Below, one piece after another: positions 15,150 to 22,675 of a stretch of DNA of 25,191 nucleotides. Location: positions 1 to 25,191 of the forward strand of contig DAOUBD010000080.1 in NCBI GenBank assembly GCA_034432935.1, read 5' to 3'. The notes below the pieces were generated by a model that did not search any database, was not told the DNA's origin, and was given only the letters and a program-made list of their open reading frames with translations. Each line of letters starts with the position of its first letter. Positions within the stretch are counted from its first letter, which is position 1. The position numbers and the translations under genes were made by a program. Source of the DNA: DAOUAG01 sp034432935 (GTDB taxonomy: Bacteria; Chloroflexota; Dehalococcoidia; SM23-28-2; RBG-16-64-32).

Positions 15150-16067
15150 TTATGCCGCCTCCCGGGCGAAGACCTTGCGCGGCCGCCAGAGACCTGCTGC
15201 CGGGTCCCAGGCCAGGATGGCCACCAGTCCGCCGTCTTCGGCGTAGGCCCGGCACTCCTCGGGAGCCTCTCCGGGCGGTGCCAGCCTCAGGCGCGCCCGG
15301 TCGATCCTGACCGGCAGCCCGTGGCGGACGTCTTGCTCCTCCGCCATCTCTAAGGTGACGGCCGGCAACCCCGCCAGCGCCCGGTCCAGGGGCGATAGGT
15401 GCTGGCGCCAGGTGCCCTCGGCCAGGGCCCCTCGGAGTTCGGAGCAGGACAGGGCGTCCTCGATGCGGAACGGGCCGACACGGGTGCGCGTCAGGGCGCC
15501 CAGATGCGCACCGCAGCCCAGCATCTGGCCCAGGTCATGCGCCAGGCTGCGAATATAGGTCCCGCGGCTGCACTCAACCTCGATCTCCACTGACGGCGGC
15601 TCGAAGGCCTGTACCTCGATACGGTGGATGCGCACCGTCCTGGGGGCTGGCCGCACGTCGCGGCCGCTGCGGGCCAGCCGGTAAGCGGGTTCGCCTCGTA
15701 TCTTCACGGCGCTGAAGGGCGGGGGCGCCTGGCTGATCTCGCCCACGAACCGCGCCAGCGCCTCCTCCACCATGCCTCGCGAAAGGTCGACCGAGGGGGC
15801 CTGCATCGTGGTGGCGCCCTCGGCGTCGTACGTATCGGTGGCGACGCCGAGTATGATCCGCGCCCGGTACACCTTGGGCATCGCCATCAGGTACTCGCTG
15901 ACCCGCACCGCCTGCCCCAGGCAGACGAGAAGGACACCTGTTGCCGCCGGGTCGAGGGTGCCCGCGTGGCCGGCGCGCCGCTGGCCGCTGCCCCGGCGGA
16001 CCATGGCCACCACCTGGAACGAGGTGAGGCCCCGTTCCTTATCGACGTTCAGGATGCCAGAGGCCAC
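15150..16067 (-). CDS. truB: tRNA pseudouridine(55) synthase
   Basis: The 305-residue protein isomerises U55 in the T loop of tRNAs. The N-terminus GILNVDKERGLTS and the catalytic D39 in GHAGTLDPAATGVL are diagnostic. The RGTYIRSLAHDLG motif follows around residue 175. A C-terminal PUA-like segment (EECRAYAEDGGLVAILAWDP) is present. It starts 13 nt after the rbfA stop and is the last gene of the nusA operon. Confidence 0.96.
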   Translation of the reverse strand: MASGILNVDKERGLTSFQVVAMVRRGSGQRRAGHAGTLDPAATGVLLVCLGQAVRVSEYLMAMPKVYRARIILGVATDTYDAEGATTMQAPSVDLSRGMVEEALARFVGEISQAPPPFSAVKIRGEPAYRLARSGRDVRPAPRTVRIHRIEVQAFEPPSVEIEVECSRGTYIRSLAHDLGQMLGCGAHLGALTRTRVGPFRIEDALSCSELRGALAEGTWRQHLSPLDRALAGLPAVTLEMAEEQDVRHGLPVRIDRARLRLAPPGEAPEECRAYAEDGGLVAILAWDPAAGLWRPRKVFAREAA

Positions 16068-16080
16068 CGCTGCCCAGCGC

Positions 16081-16425
16081 TCAGTCCCGGTGCACCTTCT
16101 TCATGAGCTCCAGCACGTGGGCCGCTTCTTCCATGGTCTCATCTAGAACAAAGCGCAAGGCGGGGATGCGCCGCATACGCACGCGCTCCACCAGGTGCCG
16201 GCGCAAGAAAGGCGCCGCCGCCGTCAGCGCCTGCATGGTGGAGACCTTCGTCTCAGCGTCGCCCATGACGCTCACGTAGGCGCTAGCGTTTTCCAGATCG
16301 GGCGAAACCTCCACGCGGGTGATGCTGATGACATCGCCCAGCCGGGGGTCCCGCAGTTCAGAGCGGATAAGGTCAGCCAACTCGTGCTGCACCAGCACGT
16401 TGATACGTTGGAGGCGCCGGCTCAC
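16081..16425 (-). CDS. rbfA: Ribosome-binding factor A
   Basis: The 114-residue protein has the KH-type RbfA fold, which helps 30S subunit maturation near the 5' end of 16S rRNA. Typical features are RINVLVQHELADLIRSELRDPRL at the N-terminus, the VSPDLENASAYVSVMGD strand, and RRIPALRFVLDETMEEAAHV at the C-terminus. Its length is normal. It lies 33 nt after infB and before truB, the usual order. Confidence 0.95.
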   Translation of the reverse strand: MSRRLQRINVLVQHELADLIRSELRDPRLGDVISITRVEVSPDLENASAYVSVMGDAETKVSTMQALTAAAPFLRRHLVERVRMRRIPALRFVLDETMEEAAHVLELMKKVHRD

Positions 16426-16458
16426 AGCTACGCCCCTTTCTGCCTCGATTCAGGCGGG

Positions 16459-18228
16459 CTACTGGCCCTTGCTTTCGATGTGATACGCTTCCAGGACGTC
16501 GCCCTCCTGGAAGTCATTAAACTTCTCGACGCCCACGCCGCACTCCAGCCCGGCCGAAACCTCTCGCACGTCCTCCTGGAAGCGCCGCAGGCTGGCCACC
16601 CGGGATGTGGCGATGACTTCCCCGCCCCGGAGCACCCGCAAGAGGGAGTTGCGGCGGATGGCGCCATCGGTCACCATGCAGCCGGCGATGCGGCCGCCCT
16701 TCACCCGGAAGATGGCCCGCACCTCGGCATGGCCGTCCACCACCTCCGCGCTCACAGGCTCCATGAGCCCCTTGACGGCCTTCTCGATGTCTTCGATGAG
16801 CTCGTAGATGATGCGATAGTTCCGAAGGTCTATGCCTTCGGACTCTGCCTGGCGCTTGGCGCCCGGCTCCGCCTTGACGTTGAAGGAGACGATGATGGCC
16901 TCCGAGGCTGCGGCCAGAAGCACATCCGACTCGCTGACGTTGCCCACGCCGGTGTGGATGACGTTGACGCGCACCTCGGGGGAGCTGAGGCGTTCGAGAG
17001 ACTTGCGGATGGCCTCCAGGCTGCCGTCGGCATCGGCCTTGACGACAACGTTCAGCTCCTTGGCCTTGCCGGCGGCGATCTCCCCTGAGATGGCCTCCAG
17101 GGTCATGCGCCGGGACGCTGCCTCAGCCTTCAGACGGGCCCTTTCCGCCATCTCCCGGGCCTCGCGCTCCTCGGCGACGACGCGGATCACGTCGCCGGCC
17201 CTGGGCACGGAGTCGAGGCCCATGACTTCCACCGGTGTGGAGGGGGCGGCTTCGGAGACCCGCCTGCCATTGTGGTCAAACATAGCCTTGACCTTGCCCC
17301 AAGTCTCCCCGGCCACCACGGCATCTCCCACCCGGAGGGTGCCTTTCTGGACTATGACGGTAGCCATCGGCCCGCGGCTGGGATCCTTTTCGCACTCGAT
17401 GATGGTGCCTTCGGCAGGCCGGCCCGGGTCGGCCTTGAGCTCCGATATCTCGGCCACGAGAAGTATGTTCTCCAGGAGGTCGTCCAGCCCTTGGCCCGTC
17501 TTGGCGGAGACTGGAACAGCGATGACGTCGCCTCCATACTCCTCGATGAGGACCCCGTGCTGGGCCAACTGTTGCTTTACCCGGTCGGGGTTGGCCGCTG
17601 GCAGGTCGATCTTGTTGATGGCCACTATGATGGGCACCTTGGCGGCCTTGGCGTGGTCGATGGCCTCTAGGGTCTGGGGCATGACCCCGTCATCGGCAGC
17701 GACCACCAGCACCGCGATGTCCGTTACCGTCGCTCCCCGGGCGCGGATGGCCGTGAAGGCCTCGTGGCCGGGGGTATCGATAAAGGTGATCTTCTGCCCG
17801 TTTACATCCACCTGATAGGCGCCGATGTGTTGGGTGATGGCGCCGGCCTCCTGGGCGGTGACGTTGGTCTTGCGGATGGCATCCAGGAGGCTGGTCTTGC
17901 CGTGGTCGACGTGGCCCATGACAGTCACTACCGGGGGACGCGGCTTCAGGTTCTCGCCTGCCTCCTCCTGCGCCGCCCTGCCGACGACGGCTTCCGGCTC
18001 TTCGAGGGGCCTGGCCTGGAAACCCATGCCGGCGGCGACAGTAGCGGCTATCTTGTATTCGACGGCCTGGTTGATGGCGGCCATGACGCCGCGCTTCATC
18101 AGCTCCTTGATGACGTCGACGGGGGTCGCTCCCAAAAGCCCCGCCAGCTCGCGGACTGTGATCTGGCTGGGCAGGGACACGGACTTGGGGGGCGTCGCCG
18201 TGCCGCCGGAAGGCGCCTGGGCTGTCAT
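16459..18228 (-). CDS. infB: Translation initiation factor IF-2, short form
   Basis: The 589-residue GTPase delivers fMet-tRNA to the 30S subunit. An IF2_N domain spans about residues 22-70. The G domain has G1 GHVDHGKT (105-112), the DTPGHEAF G3 motif and NKID G4. Beta-barrel domains and the C-terminal fMet-tRNA-binding domain follow (VNVIHTGVGNVSESDV). It lacks the long charged N-terminal region of E. coli IF-2. The ATG at 18228 overlaps the ylxR stop by 4 nt (ATGA), which decides the start. Upstream in-frame codons lie inside ylxR. Confidence 0.97.
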   Translation of the reverse strand: MTAQAPSGGTATPPKSVSLPSQITVRELAGLLGATPVDVIKELMKRGVMAAINQAVEYKIAATVAAGMGFQARPLEEPEAVVGRAAQEEAGENLKPRPPVVTVMGHVDHGKTSLLDAIRKTNVTAQEAGAITQHIGAYQVDVNGQKITFIDTPGHEAFTAIRARGATVTDIAVLVVAADDGVMPQTLEAIDHAKAAKVPIIVAINKIDLPAANPDRVKQQLAQHGVLIEEYGGDVIAVPVSAKTGQGLDDLLENILLVAEISELKADPGRPAEGTIIECEKDPSRGPMATVIVQKGTLRVGDAVVAGETWGKVKAMFDHNGRRVSEAAPSTPVEVMGLDSVPRAGDVIRVVAEEREAREMAERARLKAEAASRRMTLEAISGEIAAGKAKELNVVVKADADGSLEAIRKSLERLSSPEVRVNVIHTGVGNVSESDVLLAAASEAIIVSFNVKAEPGAKRQAESEGIDLRNYRIIYELIEDIEKAVKGLMEPVSAEVVDGHAEVRAIFRVKGGRIAGCMVTDGAIRRNSLLRVLRGGEVIATSRVASLRRFQEDVREVSAGLECGVGVEKFNDFQEGDVLEAYHIESKGQ

Positions 18229-18542
18229 GCCAGCGCCTCCTCGCCGGCCGGCAGGGTTGCCGCGAAGGCGGCGATAGCCTCCGCGTCTTGGGCGGACAGC
18301 ACGGTCCTGAGGGCCCGCTCCAGCCGCTTCTTGGCCAGGGCCTGCTGCCAACATGAGCGATTGGGGCACAGGTAGGCGCCGCGCCCTGGCGCCTTGCCGG
18401 TGGGGTCCGGGCGGACGCCGCCCCCGGGAGACCGGACGACCCGGATGAACTGGCGCTTGGCGCTCACAGTCCCGCAGCCCACGCAGGTCCGCTGGGGAAG
18501 GCGGCGCGCCCGCAGCCCGGACTTGGCAGCGGTCTTAGGCAT
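18225..18542 (-). CDS. ylxR: YlxR family RNA-binding protein (RnpM-like)
   Basis: The 105-residue basic protein has the family motifs PQRTCVGCG (residues 16-24), FIRVVRSPGG and GRGAYLCPNRSCW. YlxR proteins are encoded between nusA and infB in many bacteria. They bind RNA, and in B. subtilis a homolog modulates RNase P. Its ATG overlaps the nusA end by 8 nt, and its stop overlaps the infB start. Confidence 0.93.
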   Translation of the reverse strand: MPKTAAKSGLRARRLPQRTCVGCGTVSAKRQFIRVVRSPGGGVRPDPTGKAPGRGAYLCPNRSCWQQALAKKRLERALRTVLSAQDAEAIAAFAATLPAGEEALA

Positions 18543-19962
18543 TATCGCCAGCCTCCCAGTGCATCAAATCCAAGTCCAGATCGTCCTCCTCCACGGTGGC
18601 CAGCCTCTTGCCTCTCTTGGGCGGCTTCTTGGCCTTCTCCTCGCTCTCTAGGATTTTTTCGCTCTGCTTGCTCTTCTTCTTGCGTTGGGCCTGGCTAAGG
18701 GCCGGCGCCAGGTCTTCGGCGAAGCGGATCGCTGGGGCGACGGGTTCCGGGGCCACCTCAACAACCGGCGCCTCTTGGGCCAGCGGCTCCGCCGGCTCCG
18801 CCGCCTCCTCCTCCGGCTGGATGACCTCCATCCACGGCTCCACCGCCTCCGCTGGAGCCTCCGCTTGAGGCGCCGGCGCTGGCTCCTGGGCCGGAGTCTT
18901 GGCAGGCGCGGGGGCTGCAGCCAGGGCCTCCTGCATCGCCGATTCGGGCTTGATATCGATCCTCCATCCCGTCAGTTTGGCCGCCAGCCGCGCATTCTGG
19001 CCCTCCTTGCCGATGGCCAGGGAGAGCTGCCGGTCCGGCACGATGACGGAGGCTGTGTTATCGCCCTCCGATATGCGCACCGAGAGCACCTGCGCCGGGC
19101 TCAGGGCGTTGGCGACGAAACGGGCGGGGTCGGCATCCCACTGGATGACATCGATACGTTCGCCGTTCAGCTCGTTGACGATGTTCTGGATGCGGATACC
19201 GCGGAGACCCACGCAGGAGCCCACGGGGTCGACGCCCTCCTGACGGGCCGCCACGGCCACTTTGCTGCGATAGCCGGCCTCGCGGGCAATGGACTTGATC
19301 TCCACTATGCCGCGGTGTATCTCCGGCACCTCCAACTCGAAGAGCCGCTTGAGGAGGTTCTTATGGGTTCGGGAGAGGATGAGTTGGGGGCCCTTTATGG
19401 AGCGGTGGACCTCCAGCAAGTAGAACTTCATGCGCTGGCCGGGGCGGTACTGTTCCGTCCTGACCTGTTCGGAGGACGGGAGGATAGCCTCCGCTTTGCC
19501 GAGGTCGACGATGGCCTGCTTGGGGTCGACGCGCTGGATAACCCCCGAGACGATGTCTCCCTCGCGCCCCGAGAACTCCTCGAAGAGGATCTCCCGCTCG
19601 AACTCGCGCAAGCGCTGCAACACCACCTGCTTGGCGGTCTGGGCGGCGATCCGGCCGGCGTGCCCGGGGTGCACCTCGTCCAGTAGGACGTCGCCCAGCA
19701 TCACATCGGGCTTGCGGCGCCGCGCCTCTTGCAGACTGATCTCTGTCTTCGGGTCCGTCACCTCTTGCACCACCGTCCGCTCCAGGTAGACGTGGTGCTC
19801 TCCCGTCTCACGGTCGATGCGGACGGCGATGTTCCCTTGGATGTCGCTGTCTTTCTTGTACGCGGAGACCAAGGCGGCCTCCATCGCCTGGAAGACCACC
19901 TCCTTAGGCAGATTCTTCTCCGCCGCCAACTGGGTGATGGCGATCATAAACTCGCTTTTCAC
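18535..19962 (-). CDS. nusA: Transcription termination/antitermination factor NusA with long charged tail
   Basis: The 475-residue protein binds RNA polymerase and nascent RNA, promoting pausing and intrinsic termination. It has the N-terminal polymerase-binding domain (1-125), an S1 domain (135-200), KH1 (GLRGIRIQN near 252) and KH2 (GKEGQNARLAAKL near 318). Residues 345-475 form an unusual tail: Ala/Pro/Glu-rich, then Lys-rich (RKKKSKQ, KKPPKRGKR), then acidic (EEDDLDLDL). The GTG at 19962 gives the family-like start KSEFMIAITQL. AGGAGG lies 11 nt upstream. The longer frame to 20169 runs through the promoter and leader. rimP, often the gene before nusA, is absent here. Confidence 0.95.
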   Translation of the reverse strand: MKSEFMIAITQLAAEKNLPKEVVFQAMEAALVSAYKKDSDIQGNIAVRIDRETGEHHVYLERTVVQEVTDPKTEISLQEARRRKPDVMLGDVLLDEVHPGHAGRIAAQTAKQVVLQRLREFEREILFEEFSGREGDIVSGVIQRVDPKQAIVDLGKAEAILPSSEQVRTEQYRPGQRMKFYLLEVHRSIKGPQLILSRTHKNLLKRLFELEVPEIHRGIVEIKSIAREAGYRSKVAVAARQEGVDPVGSCVGLRGIRIQNIVNELNGERIDVIQWDADPARFVANALSPAQVLSVRISEGDNTASVIVPDRQLSLAIGKEGQNARLAAKLTGWRIDIKPESAMQEALAAAPAPAKTPAQEPAPAPQAEAPAEAVEPWMEVIQPEEEAAEPAEPLAQEAPVVEVAPEPVAPAIRFAEDLAPALSQAQRKKKSKQSEKILESEEKAKKPPKRGKRLATVEEDDLDLDLMHWEAGDNA

Positions 19963-20000
19963 GAGGGCACCGACCTCCTGAACGCCCTGGCCAGAGAGCC

Positions 20001-20025
20001 AAAAAAAAGTGGGTGCCACCCCACT
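20001..20025 (-). terminator. Intrinsic terminator/attenuator in the nusA leader
   Basis: On the minus strand AGTGGG (20020-20025) pairs perfectly with CCCACT (20008-20013) across a 6-nt loop, followed by eight U residues (20001-20008). It lies between the promoter and the nusA start. An upstream CTCT/AGAG pairing next to it could offer an alternative fold. The terminated RNA would be about 46 nt. Confidence 0.75.
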
Positions 20026-20052
20026 CTCCGTAAGAGCGCTATTCCAAGGCAA

Positions 20053-20081
20053 ACTATAACACCGGAGCCATGGGCTGGCAA
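20053..20081 (-). promoter_or_regulatory. Promoter of the nusA operon
   Basis: TTGCCA (20076-20081) and TATAGT (20053-20058), separated by exactly 17 bp on the minus strand. The predicted start is near 20046, leaving a leader of about 84 nt. Confidence 0.75.
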
Positions 20082-20185
20082 GACGCTGCCTACTGGGCCG
20101 GTACACGTCGTAACCCTGCCTCCTTTCGTTGACGGATTGTTGCCCGCTGTAACGGCGGGTGTGCGGCATCTATCTAAACCAGCGC

Positions 20186-20205
20186 AGGTGAACAGAAGGT
20201 GAACA
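20186..20205 (-). promoter_or_regulatory. Tandem GTTCACC repeat, PHO-box-like operator
   Basis: The 9-mer AGGTGAACA occurs twice, at 20186-20194 and 20197-20205, with an 11-bp period. On the minus strand this reads GTTCACC-N4-GTTCACC, like the direct-repeat units bound by PhoP/PhoB-type response regulators. It lies between the nusA -35 and the sigma-factor promoter. Confidence 0.4.
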
Positions 20206-20245
20206 TGTGCCTGGGCAGCCGGTACAAGGCAGCGATGGAGAGATT

Positions 20246-20264
20246 TGTGGGTAACTTTTCCACA
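20246..20264. promoter_or_regulatory. Inverted pair of DnaA-box-like 9-mers
   Basis: TGTGGGTAA (20246-20254, i.e. TTACCCACA on the minus strand) and TTTTCCACA (20256-20264) face each other across 1 nt. Each is close to the DnaA consensus TTATNCACA. They lie about 40 bp before the possible sigma-gene -10. They may instead be an unrelated TGTGG/CCACA operator. Confidence 0.3.
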
Positions 20265-20301
20265 GGCCCTCGCGTTCTATTCAGTGACGGGGTAGATAGG
20301 G

Positions 20302-20307
20302 TAATAT
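20302..20307 (+). promoter_or_regulatory. Possible -10 of the sigma-factor gene
   Basis: TAATAT lies about 55 nt before the GTG start in an otherwise GC-rich stretch. No convincing -35 is found, which would fit activator-dependent transcription. Confidence 0.3.
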
Positions 20308-20361
20308 ACAGGGGCAACCACCTACAGCCAGAACAGGGGGGCTTTATGGGAGGATTGCCCC

Positions 20362-20949
20362 GTGAGCCCTAACGGCGAAGCTCACGGCGAGCGTCTCTTA
20401 GTAGACGCCGCAAGGGCCGGCGAAGAGCAGGCGCTCTCCGAGCTGTATACGCTCTATTTCCCCCGGGTGTACCGATACATCCTTGCCCGTACGGGCAACC
20501 CATACGACGCCGAGGACCTGGCTGAGGAGGTCTTCATGCGCATGCTGGAGGCGATCGATCGTTTCCAGTGGCGCGAAGCCCCCTTCTCTGCGTGGCTCTT
20601 CCGGATCGCTCACAACGCAGTGATCAGCCACCGGCGGAAGGACGGGGCCCGGGGCCGGGCCTCCCCGCTGCTGGACGGCCTGGCGCTGGACTCCCAGGGG
20701 CCGGACGAGCTGGTGGAGAACCGGCTGGCCTTGAGCGAGGTGATGCGTGCCGCAGAGAAGCTGCCAGAGGCGCAGCGGCAGGTGATCGCCCTCCGCTTCG
20801 CGGCAGGCCTCTCGGTGGCGGAGACGGCGCGAGCGATGGGCAAGGGTGAGGGCAACGTAAAGGTAATACAGCACAAGGCCATAGCCCGGCTAAGGGAGAT
20901 GATGGGACAGCCCAAGAGGGCCAAAGTCTATGAAGGCAAGAAGGTTTGA
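20362..20949 (+). CDS. ECF-type RNA polymerase sigma factor
   Basis: The 195-residue protein has sigma region 2 at about residues 24-93 (LYTLYFPRVYRYILARTG, DAEDLAEEVFMRML, PFSAWLFRIAHNAVISHRR). Region 4 is at about 134-182 (LPEAQRQVIALRFAAGLSVAETARAMGKGEGNVKVIQHKAIARLR). It lacks regions 1 and 3, as in ECF sigma factors, and directs polymerase to a small regulon of unknown signal. The GTG start follows GGGAGG at about 8 nt. The next gene overlaps it by 20 nt and encodes a membrane protein, the usual layout of a sigma/anti-sigma pair. Confidence 0.95.
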   Translation: MSPNGEAHGERLLVDAARAGEEQALSELYTLYFPRVYRYILARTGNPYDAEDLAEEVFMRMLEAIDRFQWREAPFSAWLFRIAHNAVISHRRKDGARGRASPLLDGLALDSQGPDELVENRLALSEVMRAAEKLPEAQRQVIALRFAAGLSVAETARAMGKGEGNVKVIQHKAIARLREMMGQPKRAKVYEGKKV

Positions 20950-21817
20950 CGAGGTCCTGGAGGAATGCCTGACGGCGCAGCTCGAAGGGCGGCGCACCGT
21001 TGAAGAGAGCCTGTCCCTGTACCCATCCCTGGCCTCGGAGCTAGAACCCCTCCTCCGGGCAGCCGCTTCCGTCACAGACGCCTTCCAGCGGGCCTCTCCC
21101 CCGGCCTACATCGTGGAGCTGGGCAGGGACCGCTTCCTGGCGTCCGTCAGGGCTCGGGCCAGCGCCCGGGTGGCGCGCGGCCGGCACCAGGGCGGCCCCT
21201 GGGGGCTGCGCCTTTGGGGAACCGTCGGCGCTGCGGCCGCTGCGACGCTGGCCGCTGCCGCCGTGGGGATCGCAGCGCTCCTGGGAGCCGGGGGCAATGG
21301 GCAAGAGCCGGCCAGCGTGGGCTCCCAGAACACGGGGAACACGGGCCCAGCGCCTGCCGTGCTCAACCTCAGCGATTGGCAGCAGGCGCACCAGCACCTC
21401 AAGGAGGCCGCATCCCGTGGCGCCGCCGTGCCCCAGGCCGACCTAGAGACCATCAAGGCCGTCACCGAGGCGTGGAAGGGCGTTGACCCAGCTATCCTCA
21501 GCGAGGCAGAGCGGCACGAATTGGAGCAGGCCGTCCGCCAGCAGTACGAGACTTTGACTGTGCTCACGGCTGGCCAGCCGGGGCCGTTGCCCTCTGACGA
21601 AATGGTCTCCGTCCTCGGCACGACCAAGGAGGTGGCTGAGAAACTGGGCCTTGAGCTCCCGGCCTTCTCGCCAGCGCCCAGCACCCCGGCTGAGACGCCA
21701 GCGCCCCAGCCGGAGCCCACCGCGACGCCATCGCCCGCCTCCGAGCCGACGCCGGCGCCAGCGCCTCCCTCCGAAGGGGAGTCTCTGCCTACGGATCCCA
21801 TCTTTCAGCCCTCCTGA
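20930..21817 (+). CDS. Single-pass membrane protein, probable anti-sigma factor
   Basis: The 295-residue protein has a cytoplasmic N-terminal part (1-90) with a repeat-like LEECLTAQLEGRRTVEESLSLYP segment. Similar segments occur in sigma-linked proteins of Chloroflexota. One membrane helix spans about residues 95-120 (Ala-rich). The outer region contains a helical stretch at 140-235 and ends in a Pro/Thr/Ala-rich tail at 237-285. No zinc HxxxCxxC anti-sigma motif is present. The ATG lies within the sigma gene, with a 20-nt overlap, so translation is probably coupled. The role as anti-sigma factor rests on position and topology. Confidence 0.8.
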   Translation: MKARRFDEVLEECLTAQLEGRRTVEESLSLYPSLASELEPLLRAAASVTDAFQRASPPAYIVELGRDRFLASVRARASARVARGRHQGGPWGLRLWGTVGAAAAATLAAAAVGIAALLGAGGNGQEPASVGSQNTGNTGPAPAVLNLSDWQQAHQHLKEAASRGAAVPQADLETIKAVTEAWKGVDPAILSEAERHELEQAVRQQYETLTVLTAGQPGPLPSDEMVSVLGTTKEVAEKLGLELPAFSPAPSTPAETPAPQPEPTATPSPASEPTPAPAPPSEGESLPTDPIFQPS

Positions 21818-21842
21818 TAGCTGGCATCGGGCCGTGTCTCGT

Positions 21843-21872
21843 TTGACAGGCCCGCCCTGGGCTACGTAGAAT
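21843..21872 (+). promoter_or_regulatory. Promoter of the Gre-fusion gene, near-leaderless
   Basis: TTGACA (21843-21848) and TAGAAT (21867-21872) are separated by 18 bp. The predicted start near 21879 leaves about 6 nt before the ATG at 21885, too short for a Shine-Dalgarno site. Confidence 0.7.
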
Positions 21873-21884
21873 GAAGTCCCCACG

Positions 21885-22670
21885 ATGGACGAGGTCACCT
21901 TAGCTGAGGCTGCGGCAAGATATGCGGAGACAGTTAAGGATTCCTCACGCCCCAGCGTCGTGGCCGAGCTGACCCGCTTCGCCAACTGGTATGGCGATCG
22001 TCCCTTGGCCAAGATGACGGGCCACGACGTCGCCCTGTACGCCGAGTCCCTCGGCCCGGCCACGCCGGAGACGGCCAAGCGGGCAGAGCATGTGCGGGCT
22101 TTCCTGGTCTACCTGAAGAAATCCGGCCTGCTTCCCGTCAACCTCGCGCCCCACCTGAGGCTGCGCAAGAGCGCCAAGGCCGTTACCGCCGCCCCTCAAC
22201 CCCAGGTGGCAGCGGTCGAACTGACCCAAGAAGGGCTCCAAGCGCTCCAGGCGGAGCTGGAGGCCCTAAGGGAACAGCGGATGTCCGTGCGGGAAGAGAT
22301 CCGTAGGGCGATGCTGGACAAGGACTTCCGCGAGAACGCACCGTTGGATGCTGCCAAGGACAAGCAGGGCCACATCGAGGCTCGCATACGGGAGATAGAG
22401 GCGATGCTCCGCCAGGCCGTCGTAGTCCACGGCTCTGGCCACGGGGGGAGAGTGAAGGTTGGCACCACCGTGACGGTGCGGAGCCTCGAAAGCGGCGCCA
22501 TCAGGCGGTTCGCCATCGTGGGGCCCAGCGAGGCCAACGCGGCAGACGGCAAGATCTCCAGCGCCTCGCCCGTCGGCAGGGCGCTGCTGGATAGCCGTGT
22601 TGGGGACGAAGTCGAAGTCTCGGTGCCCGTGGGCGTTATGCGCTTCCGGGTAGAGGCTATCGACGAGTAG
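21885..22670 (+). CDS. Gre-family elongation factor fused to a tyrosine-recombinase core-binding domain
   Basis: This 261-residue protein joins two known modules in one frame. Residues 1-96 match the SAM-like core-binding domain of phage-type integrases (AELTRFANWYGDRPLAKMTGHDVALYAESL, then HVRAFLVYLKKSGLLPVNLAPHL). No recombinase catalytic domain (R-H-R-Y) follows. After a short linker, residues 111-182 form a Gre coiled coil. Its tip DKDFRENAPLDAAKDKQ keeps the acids D147 and E150, equivalent to E. coli GreA D41 and E44. Residues 187-261 are the FKBP-like Gre domain (GTTVTVRS, ISSASPVGRALL). It is expected to stimulate RNA cleavage by stalled polymerase; the extra domain may bind DNA or another partner. 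It has its own promoter and ends 5 nt from a convergent gene. Confidence 0.88.
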   Translation: MDEVTLAEAAARYAETVKDSSRPSVVAELTRFANWYGDRPLAKMTGHDVALYAESLGPATPETAKRAEHVRAFLVYLKKSGLLPVNLAPHLRLRKSAKAVTAAPQPQVAAVELTQEGLQALQAELEALREQRMSVREEIRRAMLDKDFRENAPLDAAKDKQGHIEARIREIEAMLRQAVVVHGSGHGGRVKVGTTVTVRSLESGAIRRFAIVGPSEANAADGKISSASPVGRALLDSRVGDEVEVSVPVGVMRFRVEAIDE

Positions 22671-22675
22671 CGCCT

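Noticed and set aside
18685..19686. A 333-codon plus-strand frame opposite nusA
   Set aside because: Antisense to the conserved S1/KH domains, with Arg/Leu-rich low-complexity protein.
20008..20030. T-box-like GGGTGGCACC in the nusA leader
   Set aside because: It matches 10 of 14 bases of the T-box motif, but only about 20 nt separate it from the predicted start site, leaving no room for a specifier stem. nusA is not an aminoacyl-tRNA gene, and the bases are explained by the terminator stem-loop.
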